A stretch of 64,000 nucleotides of DNA from Mycobacterium sp. NS-7484. GTDB lineage: Bacteria > Actinomycetota > Actinomycetes > Mycobacteriales > Mycobacteriaceae. The notes under the pieces were generated by a model that had not been told where the DNA came from, did not search any database, and was given only the letters and a program-made list of their open reading frames with translations. Within the stretch, counting starts at the first letter, position 1. The number at the start of each line of letters is the position of its first letter. Positions 46,820 through 55,300 of this stretch are shown one piece after another. The position numbers and the translations under genes were made by a program. The DNA lies in contig NZ_MBEJ01000055.1 in the NCBI RefSeq assembly GCF_001953975.1, positions 1-64,000 on the forward strand, written 5' to 3'.

Positions 46820-47122
46820 ATGGCAGACCTACAGGTGACACCGGATGTATTGGGGCAGGTGTCAACGGAGTTCGAGTCGGCGGCACAGCAGCTGCGGGAG
46901 AGTTTGAGTTCGCTCGATCGTGAGATCGCGCAGATGCTCGGACCGAGTTGGTCTGGGAGTGCCGCCTCGGCGTATGACGCAGTGTGGCGCGAGTGGCATG
47001 AAGGCTCTTCGAAGGTGCATCAGGGATTGGCGATGATGTCTGATTTGTTGATCGCGGCTGCCGCCCGATACGCGGAGACCGATCGGGATGGCGGGGCGGC
47101 CATCGCCGGGTCGGGGTCATAA
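46820..47122 (+). CDS. WXG100 family type VII secretion protein (EsxF-like)
   Basis: 100 residues of helix-WSG-helix (W44-S-G46) with a C-terminal type VII signal Y84-A-E-T-D88 (YxxxD). It forms a heterodimer with the next gene product and should be exported by an ESX system. It is the first gene of a tightly packed operon (2-bp gap). GGGGGGCGG (46809-46817) lies just before ATG 46820. Its size and place fit EsxF of the EsxF-EsxE-CpnT locus. Confidence 0.85.
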   Translation: MADLQVTPDVLGQVSTEFESAAQQLRESLSSLDREIAQMLGPSWSGSAASAYDAVWREWHEGSSKVHQGLAMMSDLLIAAAARYAETDRDGGAAIAGSGS

Positions 47123-47124
47123 GC

Positions 47125-47412
47125 ATGGGGGCCTTCAAGGTGGATCCGGCGGTGCTGCTGGCTGCCGCCGATCGGATGGCGCAGTTCGAGCAGCACATGG
47201 AACAAACGCTGGCGCAGTTGGCGGCCGTCGAACATCAACTGGGCGCGACGTGGGACGGTGAGGGTGGGCGCGCACAAGCCGCCGCTCAACAGCAGTGGGC
47301 CGAGGGCGCAGCCGAGATGCGACAGGCACTGGCCCATTTGCGGGTGATCGCCGAGGGCGCACATGAGAACTATCACGGTGCTGCGCAAATGAATCTGCGC
47401 AACTGGGGTTAG
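47125..47412 (+). CDS. WXG100 family protein (EsxE-like partner)
   Basis: 95 residues, helix-WDG-helix (W43-D-G45). There is no YxxxD tail (Y83-H-G-A-A), so the pair probably relies on the partner's signal, as in EsxE/EsxF. ATG 47125 lies 2 bases after the previous stop and the next gene follows after 3. Confidence 0.85.
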   Translation: MGAFKVDPAVLLAAADRMAQFEQHMEQTLAQLAAVEHQLGATWDGEGGRAQAAAQQQWAEGAAEMRQALAHLRVIAEGAHENYHGAAQMNLRNWG

Positions 47413-47415
47413 TCG

Positions 47416-49920
47416 GTGGGGGGTTATGAGGTCGACCCGGAGCGCTTGGCTGCCTCCGGGAAAGAGGTTGGCGCGCAAGGGGACGTGCTGATCAATGCGC
47501 TGGATGCCCTGGATTCTGCCTTGGCTGGCTCGGGCATGATGTGCGGCACCGACGCCATGGGAATGGCGTTTTTCATGGACTACCGCAAGGGTGGGCAGGG
47601 CGTGATTTCGGCCGTCGAATCGGCGGTAAACGCCTTTCGCAATGTCGGCTACGGCGTGGAGGTGTCCGCGCACAACTACGCGGTCAGCGATGCGGTCTCG
47701 ACCGTCGGGGGTAGTCGCGAATCGGTTCCCGTCCCGGCCGAACCGACCAAGTACTCGGCGTCTGGCGTAGCAGGGCAGTCAGGCGCGGAGATCCCGGAGC
47801 CCAGTTTGTGGGCGGTGGTCGAACCATTCATCAGTAGAGCGTGGCCGAACGGCAATCCGGACACCATGCACACCGCTGCCGGTGCGTGGCGGGCGCTCGG
47901 CACGGCGATATCGGGTGCGGCGGACGATGCCGGCGGCTGTCTGTCGAGCGTCTCTGGTCACGACATTCCTGAGTTGATGCACATCACCGATGCCTTGAAC
48001 ACGTTGACGACCGGCACCAGTGGCCTGGCTGGGAAGTGCACTTCGATTGCTGAAATGTTGGAATCGTTTGCTGGCGAGGTACAGAGCTCGCAGGACGCGA
48101 TCCGCGATCTATTGCACCGGCTGAGTGTCTCCGGGATCGTCAGCCAGATCGGAAGACTTTTCACCGGCCATAACCCGATCGATGACCTCAAACAGATCGG
48201 CCACGACATCTCAGAGATCTTGCACACCCTGAGTGGAGAATTGGACGCCACGGCTTCTGGCTTCCAGGTCGTGATCGATGGGATGGACGGCCTGGTCCGC
48301 AAGTTCGAGGAATGGGACCGAAAAGAGTTCACTCGCTTCTTCGGTGATCAAGTAGGCAACAAGCTGGCCGACGGCGTCAACGCGTACGCGGATATCGAAG
48401 AGGGCGTGGCGAAGTCGGTCCTCGAAGTCGGGGAATCGGTGCCGGCTATGCTGGCGCACCCAGTAGACACCGTCAAAGGTGTCTGGGAAATAGACAAGAA
48501 CTTGGCCGAGTTTTTCAATCCGCTGGGGCCGATGTTCGACGCGCAAGGGCAGAAGGAAGCAGGCGACCATCTCCTCGATGTCGTCAAAGGTGTTGTTGAT
48601 ACCAAGGATTGGTCAAGCGACCGCCCTTTGGTCGGGTTGGGTGACAACCTCGGCAACATCGCCCAGGTATTGATCCCCGGTGTCGGGGAGGCCAAGGCCG
48701 GCGTGACGGCCGGAAAGTTGGGCGAGGAGGGCGCTCAGGTGGCCCGGGCCGAAGGCAAAGTCGCGCGGAGTGGGCTGGAGGCGCTCGGCAAAACCAGTGG
48801 AGAAGAGATTGGCGGCCAGGCCGCGAAGATCGGCAAGGATCTCGATGGGCTGGGCGCTCATCCGTTGGAGACTCCCAAGGCTCCCGAACCCATCACACGG
48901 CCGGCAGAAGCTGGACCTGCGCCATCGACGCACCCCGGTGATGGCGCCGCGGCGGCGAACAACGGCGCCGGAAAGGCCCCCGTCGACGCGGGTGCGCGGC
49001 CCGGCGGGGAGCCAGCTCCCGGTTCGCATGGGCCCGGTCTGGCACCGCATCCCGGTGAGCCGCAAGCGGGCCCGTCCCACAGCGCAGAACCCGCGCCGCA
49101 TAACGGACGTGCGGAACCCTCGACGGGCGGTCACGAGCCTGGAGAATTACAGGCCGGCACGTCCCAGGGTGACGGGCCGCGTACACCGGTACCGGCACAT
49201 GCCTCAACCGGCGAAGCCGCGCCCGGCAGCTCGGCCCCGCACGATGTGCCCGCTCCTCGGGAGTTGGCTGAAGCGCATAGCGGTGGTTCGCACAGTGGTG
49301 GTCACGGAGGGGCTTCGCCTAGTGGTGGTGACCATCAGCTCACCCATGATCCGGGCGACCACTCGTCTCCGGGAGATTCGGTGCCGACCACTGATGTTGG
49401 ACACCAATCTGCCGCGCTAGGTTCACCTACTACGTATGCGCCAGAAGCGCCTGCAGTGGCGGCGGAGCTAAACAGCGCGTTTACGAGCGGACACTCGACG
49501 GCTGACCTCTCCCGTCAAGTAGCAGACTTGTCGACACACCATTTCGGTGACGCTGACCGAGTTGTTCTGGGCAAGTGGGATGGTCAAGACGGCGGTTACA
49601 TAGGCGAGGCCAGGCACCACGGTGGAATTTTTTTCGATACGGGAGGCGATGCGTGGAACGCGATGGAGCAAGGGCTCAGCGACGCGCAGTCAAAGGTCTT
49701 GGGGTGGCAGGTCAACGAGCAGTTCCTCCGCACCCAGATGGAGAATCACGTGGCGCGGATTGAATACGTGTTACCAGAGGGATTCAGCAGCGTCGACGAA
49801 GTTGCTCGGGTACGGCGGGAAACTTTTTCAGCGATGGAGATCAATTTTTTGAATGACAATGCCGCAAAGTTTGGGTACCAACGGGTGGGCAATTCGTGGG
49901 TCTATCAGGGAGGGAAGTGA
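47416..49920 (+). CDS. CpnT-like type VII secreted polymorphic toxin
   Basis: 834 residues. Residues 1-100 are a WXG100-like helical domain with a YxxxD signal (Y88-A-V-S-D92). Residues 100-450 are helical (channel/stalk-like region of CpnT-type proteins). Residues 480-680 are Pro/Gly/His-rich linker. The C-terminal 150 residues (about 685-834: DRVVLGKWDGQDGGYIGEARHHGG..) form a compact effector not like the NAD-glycohydrolase TNT of CpnT; I cannot assign it. The operon order matches esxF-esxE-cpnT-IFT. GC content drops near the effector and the next gene. Start GTG 47416. Confidence 0.8.
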   Translation: MGGYEVDPERLAASGKEVGAQGDVLINALDALDSALAGSGMMCGTDAMGMAFFMDYRKGGQGVISAVESAVNAFRNVGYGVEVSAHNYAVSDAVSTVGGSRESVPVPAEPTKYSASGVAGQSGAEIPEPSLWAVVEPFISRAWPNGNPDTMHTAAGAWRALGTAISGAADDAGGCLSSVSGHDIPELMHITDALNTLTTGTSGLAGKCTSIAEMLESFAGEVQSSQDAIRDLLHRLSVSGIVSQIGRLFTGHNPIDDLKQIGHDISEILHTLSGELDATASGFQVVIDGMDGLVRKFEEWDRKEFTRFFGDQVGNKLADGVNAYADIEEGVAKSVLEVGESVPAMLAHPVDTVKGVWEIDKNLAEFFNPLGPMFDAQGQKEAGDHLLDVVKGVVDTKDWSSDRPLVGLGDNLGNIAQVLIPGVGEAKAGVTAGKLGEEGAQVARAEGKVARSGLEALGKTSGEEIGGQAAKIGKDLDGLGAHPLETPKAPEPITRPAEAGPAPSTHPGDGAAAANNGAGKAPVDAGARPGGEPAPGSHGPGLAPHPGEPQAGPSHSAEPAPHNGRAEPSTGGHEPGELQAGTSQGDGPRTPVPAHASTGEAAPGSSAPHDVPAPRELAEAHSGGSHSGGHGGASPSGGDHQLTHDPGDHSSPGDSVPTTDVGHQSAALGSPTTYAPEAPAVAAELNSAFTSGHSTADLSRQVADLSTHHFGDADRVVLGKWDGQDGGYIGEARHHGGIFFDTGGDAWNAMEQGLSDAQSKVLGWQVNEQFLRTQMENHVARIEYVLPEGFSSVDEVARVRRETFSAMEINFLNDNAAKFGYQRVGNSWVYQGGK

Positions 49921-49922
49921 TC

Positions 49923-50309
49923 GTGAGCGTTGGTGACGTTGAAAAATATCTGGGATCCACAATTGCAAATCTAGGTTTTACCCTGGATAGGGTCGACGAC
50001 TCCATAACATATGGTGAAAGGCCAGCTTGGGCGGTTTACTACCGAGCTCCCGATTGCAAATTGCAGGTTTGTTGGTCAGCGCGTGAAGGTGGTGTTGACT
50101 TCATGCTGGCTTCGATCGAGGCAGCCGATGAGTTTGGATTGGCGAGCAGATCAAAGGGCTGGGAGTACATGTTGATGTTGAGTAGCTCGGACGACGGACT
50201 GCAGACTCCTTCTCTCGAAGCGAGCGAGGAGGTGTGGTGGGGATGGCGGAAAGCTCTCCTACTCGCCCACATCGATGAAGCTCGTACTGTGCTCTCGCTT
50301 GGTCGCTGA
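49923..50309 (+). CDS. Putative immunity protein of the CpnT-like toxin
   Basis: 128 residues, acidic, with no signal peptide or membrane segment; it starts two bases after the toxin stop at GTG 49923, behind GGAGGGAAG. This is the position of IFT in the CpnT operon. Sequence does not resemble a family I know. Its base composition is visibly more A+T-rich than the surrounding genome. Function inferred from position alone. Confidence 0.65.
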   Translation: MSVGDVEKYLGSTIANLGFTLDRVDDSITYGERPAWAVYYRAPDCKLQVCWSAREGGVDFMLASIEAADEFGLASRSKGWEYMLMLSSSDDGLQTPSLEASEEVWWGWRKALLLAHIDEARTVLSLGR

Positions 50310-50832
50310 ATCAAATTGACGCCACGCGCACTCGATGAGCCTCAACGAAGTTGGCGATTACGTTGAATTCGTGATGCGTGATCGCCACCCGGAAGTTACG
50401 GTGAAATCTCTTGAGTGTATCAGCAATTATTTTACCTATTGACGCGGTAAATGGACCGCCGGTCATTTAAGGCGGGAGAGCTGGATGTGGATCCGGATAA
50501 AACGAATACGCTTTCAAATTTCCCTTCAACTCGGAATCAGGTGCCGCGGTAAGTCGGGCGAGTCGGCCTTCACGCTGCCAGCAGTCCTACCGATATCGGT
50601 GTCCGCGTGGTACCGAGAATTTCACGGCCAAACGGGGGCGGCGGTGTCGTAGTACTTCGTAGTACTCGGTGAAGCCAGCGAAGAGTCAGGCGCGGCGCCC
50701 GGGCGCCGACATCTTTGTCGGAGTTGAAGAGAATCCCGGAGAGGGGAAGCGAAGCCCTTAGGTGCGAACCGGTGATCGTCTATTCCGCCTGGGCGGTTCA
50801 CCCCACATGCGTCATGAAGCTAGGGTCGTGCC
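50310..50832. other. A+T-rich intergenic region after the toxin operon
   Basis: About 520 bp with no full-size gene. It contains a 35-codon ORF (50335-50442), a short frame in 50480-50552 (VDPDKTNTLSNF..) and a tandem CGTAGTACT pair near 50650-50670. Short A+T-rich frames of this sort after a toxin gene may be relics of displaced immunity or effector cassettes. Confidence 0.4.
50335..50442 (+). CDS. 35-residue ORF, possible immunity-gene relic
   Basis: ATG 50335 to TGA 50440-50442 encodes MSLNEVGDYVEFVMRDRHPE... Its start loosely resembles the beginning of the upstream immunity protein (SVGDVEKYLGS). It could be a truncated second immunity gene or a chance ORF; no ribosome-binding site stands out. 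Confidence 0.25.
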   Translation: MSLNEVGDYVEFVMRDRHPEVTVKSLECISNYFTY

Positions 50833-51249
50833 GTGACCGATGACGAAGCATTGGACTCGTTACTTGGTGCGTTGTCGAAGACGCGCGTTCCGGTGGAAAA
50901 TCACGGATTCATCCGACAGTTCACTACTGCCATCGGCATTGTCGAGTACCGCGCTGTCGAGCGGTCGGACAAGCCGTACGTCATCGCGACGCGGAGCGAC
51001 GGCCGGCCCGACCTCCACATCCATTACGGGTTCACGAATGGTTTCATTTCTGAAGAGGAGATTGTCCGCGTCGCAGGCAGCGGGGTTGGCCGTGCGCCGA
51101 GTTCACGCAAGGGAACGTGGTACATCGAGCACCCAGTCACCCGCGTGCACCATGGGGCTGAGCGGCCGCGCGACGTCCGACGCACAGCGGGGTTCTGCCG
51201 TTGCGGGATGCAATTGTCCGTCACTGGTGTTTGCGGCAACTGCGATTAG
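50833..51249 (+). CDS. Hypothetical protein with C-terminal zinc ribbon
   Basis: 138 residues, start GTG 50833. The N-terminal 90 residues form a mixed alpha/beta domain of no recognised family. The last 25 hold CRCGMQLSVTGVCGNCD, two CxC/CxxC knuckles of a zinc ribbon, which may bind nucleic acid or protein. It is the first gene of the defence-type region and stands alone, 163 bp before the SRA gene. Confidence 0.55.
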   Translation: MTDDEALDSLLGALSKTRVPVENHGFIRQFTTAIGIVEYRAVERSDKPYVIATRSDGRPDLHIHYGFTNGFISEEEIVRVAGSGVGRAPSSRKGTWYIEHPVTRVHHGAERPRDVRRTAGFCRCGMQLSVTGVCGNCD

Positions 51250-51412
51250 TAGACCGAAAATCGGTCAATCCGGAGGGGCTTGCCGAGCGTGAAAGACGAT
51301 GCCGATCGTGCAGCTCCTCGCTGGGCGATGCTCGAAGGCGCCAAACGTAGGGGATCTGCGCAGAGTTGTGCTTGCCCTCAAGCGCTGTGATGTTCCGGAT
51401 AAGCTTCCCCGT

Positions 51413-51904
51413 ATGACGTCGGCATCGTGGAATGTCCAGCCTGGCGAGACGCTGATCAGGGGCGATATTCATCGCATCTACGGCGGCAATCCGCAAGCGG
51501 GGATCAGTCGTTCGGGTGCTACGCCAAACGTGATCGTGTACTCCGATCCGGCGAAGGCTGCCGACAACGGTTACGACTTCGACGGTTGGGATGCCAGCGA
51601 CGGCGTCTTCTACTACACCGGTGAGGGCAAGACCGGTGATCAGAAGATGGACCGCGGTAACCGCGCCATCGCCGACCACCGCGCAGACGGATATGCGCTG
51701 CGCCTCTTTCTCGCCATTGGAAATAAGCCCGGTTCGCAGACCCGCATCCAGCGCTACCTTGGGGAATTCGAGGTCGATCTGGAGCGGCCATACGAGATCC
51801 GGACAGCCCCCGGCACGGACGGAGCGCTCCGGAAGGTTTTCGTGTTTCGCTTGAGGCCTGTCGGCCGGGTTGTGACCGAGAAGGTGCATACGCGCGCACT
51901 CTGA
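51413..51904 (+). CDS. SRA/YDG-like domain protein (McrA/ScoMcrA-type, nuclease-less)
   Basis: 163 residues. The sequence LIRGDIHRIYGGNPQAGIS..FYYTGEGKTGDQKM..NRAI resembles the SRA-like domain of ScoMcrA-type restriction enzymes, which recognise modified cytosine; full-length members also carry a sulfur-binding domain and an HNH nuclease, and neither is visible here. It may be a stand-alone reader, or a truncated restriction gene. ATG 51413 (a longer frame starts at 51299). It is encoded next to the phosphorothioation locus. Confidence 0.65.
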   Translation: MTSASWNVQPGETLIRGDIHRIYGGNPQAGISRSGATPNVIVYSDPAKAADNGYDFDGWDASDGVFYYTGEGKTGDQKMDRGNRAIADHRADGYALRLFLAIGNKPGSQTRIQRYLGEFEVDLERPYEIRTAPGTDGALRKVFVFRLRPVGRVVTEKVHTRAL

Positions 51905-52373
51905 GGCGACGGTCTCGGTAGCCGCTCGCTCAGGATGTCGCCCGCCGTGTCGGGGATGCGAGGCACGCTTACCGGCCACTTATCTGGTAGCTGAGATTCA
52001 CATTTTCGTCCGAAAATGCCGGCGTCATGTTATCTGGTGGCTGGCCGCTCGAGCCGGGCTCATTGACGGGAACTCTTGCGTACTGCAAGTGATCTTGATT
52101 TCCGTACCCTACTGAGATGCGGTGGCGCCCACCAGGCGTGCGGAGGAATGTGTCCGGTGCGGACGCCAGCCATCCAGTTCAGCCGGGTGTAAGCGGCGTA
52201 ATACCGGCACGCGGAGGGGGCAGTCAGCACGCCTGAGATGGAAACGAGAATTGAAGCGGAGGGTGTGTGCTGAGTTGTCGGAGCCGGAGGTCATAATCAT
52301 CGCTAATTGACACAAGTGACGGTCAGCACAAATCACGTCCCTTGTGATCGGGTTTTAACACGAAGGGCGCGCG
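51905..52373. other. Intergenic region before the giant helicase gene
   Basis: 469 bp. TTATCTGGTAGCTG (51980-51993) and TTATCTGGTGGCTG (52030-52043) are a direct repeat 50 bp apart; between them lies the palindrome CATTTTCG-TC-CGAAAATG (52001-52018). They may be regulatory sites or scars of a mobile element. One small ORF (52122-52310) is listed separately. Confidence 0.45.
52122..52310 (+). CDS. Possible small basic Cys-containing protein
   Basis: GTG 52122 to TAA/TGA at 52310 gives 62 residues, strongly basic, with CVRCG and a further Cys (SSAGCKRRNTG), like half a zinc finger. GGAGG does not precede the start clearly. It could be a real small gene in the leader of the helicase gene or a chance frame in G+C-rich DNA. 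Confidence 0.3.
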   Translation: MAPTRRAEECVRCGRQPSSSAGCKRRNTGTRRGQSARLRWKRELKRRVCAELSEPEVIIIAN

Positions 52374-55300
52374 ATGGCTGCTGAGCAGGAAACCGAGAAC
52401 GAGCGTTTGGTGAGCCGGGCGGTCAAACTCTTCACCTTCCTCGGCCGCGCTCAGCAGCTGTTGGTCAAGCCAGTCCGCACGGTAGACAAGTTCGAGAACG
52501 CCATGTGGTTCGCCGACCTGCCTGACCATGACGCCATCCATTCGGCGCATCGCGTCGCCGAGCTCACACCCGATACGCCGATCCTCACCGTGGACCGGGT
52601 GGCCAAGCTCGATCCGCCGCCGCTGCCGCACGAGCTGATCGTCTGGGTCGATGGCGCGATCGATGACACGGAGAAGGAGCCGACACTTCGCGAGGCCATC
52701 TTCCGTGAGGAGCCCGTTCCTGCGGAGGAACGCCAGGACGGCGCGCCGAAGGTGGTGAACCGCCGCATCGATATTGCCGAGCATCCCGGGGTCAGCGAAG
52801 CCTTCGATGCCTGGCTGACCGATTGGCGGCTGTGGGCGGACCGGGAACGCCGCGACGCCGCGGTCCGCGAGGTCTACAAGGACCTGTTCGCGGTCCACTT
52901 GAAGGCCGCCGATCACAGCGAAGAGTTCGAGCTGGTCCTCGGCGTGGGTTGTCTGGCCTGGCGGCCCGACAACCATGATCAGGTGCAGCGTCACGTCGCC
53001 ACCGCGCCGATCGCGATTAGCTTCGATGAGAACTCCGGCCGCCTGACGGTGACGCAGGTCAGCGCACCCGATGCCGTGTCGATCGAGGTTGACATGTTGG
53101 ACGCGGCACTGATTTCCAGTCCGGCCAAACTCGACGAAATCAAGGTGCTGGCCGCCGAGTACGACGGGCATCTGCTCGACCAGCCAGCGATTGGCGAGAT
53201 CTGCCGTCGCCTGATTCATCGTCTCGACGCTGATGCGCAGTATGACGAAGACGCCGTACAGGCGCCGTCAGGCCCCAGCCCACGCGGAGCATTCGCGCCA
53301 GCAATTATCCTGCGGCGTCGCACCAACCGCGGCATGGTGCAGATCTACGAGCAGATCGTTACGCAGATCCAGCAGGCCGGGGAGGTGCCGAAGGGCATCC
53401 TGCCGCTGGTTGACCCCAACCGCCAACCCGAGCCGGAACTGAGCACAGATGTGCAGGGTGCGGTGGTCACCGTCGATGACGAAGACTTCCTGCCGCTACC
53501 GGTGAACGACAAGCAGCGCCAGATTATCGAGCGGGTCGACAGCCGTGCCCAGACCGTCGTCCAGGGTCCACCTGGAACCGGGAAGACCCACACCGCAGCG
53601 GCTTTGGTGTCCCATTTGCTCGCCCAGGGCAAACGCGTGCTGATCACTGCGCACACCGACCGGGCACTGAAGGAGGTCCGCGGCAAGCTGCCGCGCGAGA
53701 TTCAATCGCTGGCGGTCGCAGTCATCGGCCAATCGCGGTCTGACATGGCCGACCTGCGCACCGCGGTCGACAACATCTCGCGGCGGGCAGACGATTTCGA
53801 CCCCGCCGATTCCCAGCGTTCGATCGCCCGGCACCTCAGCAGGATCGATGACCTGCGCCGTCAGCGGGCCGCGCTGCGCGACCGTCTGCTCAAGGTTCGC
53901 CGGCAGGAGGTGGAACCGCGCACCGACGGACCTGCCCAGGGCACGCTGGCGGCTATCGCCTACGGCCATTTGCAGCACGAGGCCGACTACGAGTGGATCC
54001 GCGCTTTTGAGGTCGACCCGGCCGGCGCCGGGACGACGGTGTCGACCGAGGAGATTCAGCGGTGGCGCGCCGTGCTACGCGACCAGGACGTGACTGCGAA
54101 CGAACCGGAAGCGACCTCGACGCTGCCCGACGCGGCATCGCTGACGACGCCGGAAGACTTCGCCAACCTCGTTGCCGCCGAACAGCAGGCCGCAGTCCGC
54201 AAGGACCAGTTCGGCGAACTTCTCAGCCACGAGTCGTTTGGTTTTGTCCGGTCTCTGACCACAGCGCTGCGAGATGAGTTGCGCGCCAGAGTGTCCAATC
54301 TGGCGGAGCAGGCCGGCAATCTCGAGCGTCGGCAGGAAGCGTGGATGAATGACGCTCTGCACGACGTGCGCAGCGGTCGCCACCAGACCTGGGTGGCACG
54401 GTCGACGCAGGTCAAGTCATTGGCCGAAACGGCCGCAGCCCTCACTCGCCGAATCGGCCCCACCACCTCAGTGGTCGTTGCCGACGGCGACTTCGGCGTG
54501 CATCAGCAGGTCGCGAAATCCCTGCTCGCCCATGTTGAGTCGGGCAGCGGCATCAAGACCCGCCCGGACGGATCGCCGAAGATCGGTGCCTTCACGTCCA
54601 AGACAGTGAAGCTTGCCGAACCGTTTTTCGCGGCGGTCAAGATCAACGACCTGCCCGCGACCACCAAGGAACAGCTGGCCACCTTTATTGATTGGGTTGA
54701 CGCCAGCCGCACCGTGGCCGCGTTGGATCAGGCCTGGCCGGTCAATGTTCTGATTCCCCAGGAGGACACCCTCGACGAAAAGATCCAGTGGCATGTCACG
54801 GAGGTGGCCCAGTTGGACAAGGTTCTGGCGTTGGGCGACCAGCTTGAGGTCGAGCGGCAATGGTTCCAAGCCAACAACCTGCCGGTACCGGACTGGAACA
54901 AGCTCGAAGACATTCGCCGCTACGCCGACCTGGTGGAGGCCGCCACGGCGGCCGACGACGCGGGGGTCGCGGCCACGCCGGTGGAACGGCTGTACCAGTA
55001 TCTGCGTAGTCAGGCGCAACTTCCCACGCCGCCGCCGATCACGATGGAGTTGGTGGCCGCAGTCCGCGACCGGGACGTCGATGGCTACGCGGCCGCGCAC
55101 GCGCGTCTGCATCATCTCTACGACGTGGCCCGGGCGGTCGCTGACCGCGACCGGATCCGACACGAGCTGGACCGCTCTGCATCGATGTTGGCGAGTGCGA
55201 TCGCCGCCGATCCGGCGGCAGCGGAATGGGATTCCCGGTTGGGTGCCTACGAGCAGGCCTGGCAGTGGGAAATGACTGGACGTTGGATCCTCGCCCAGGA

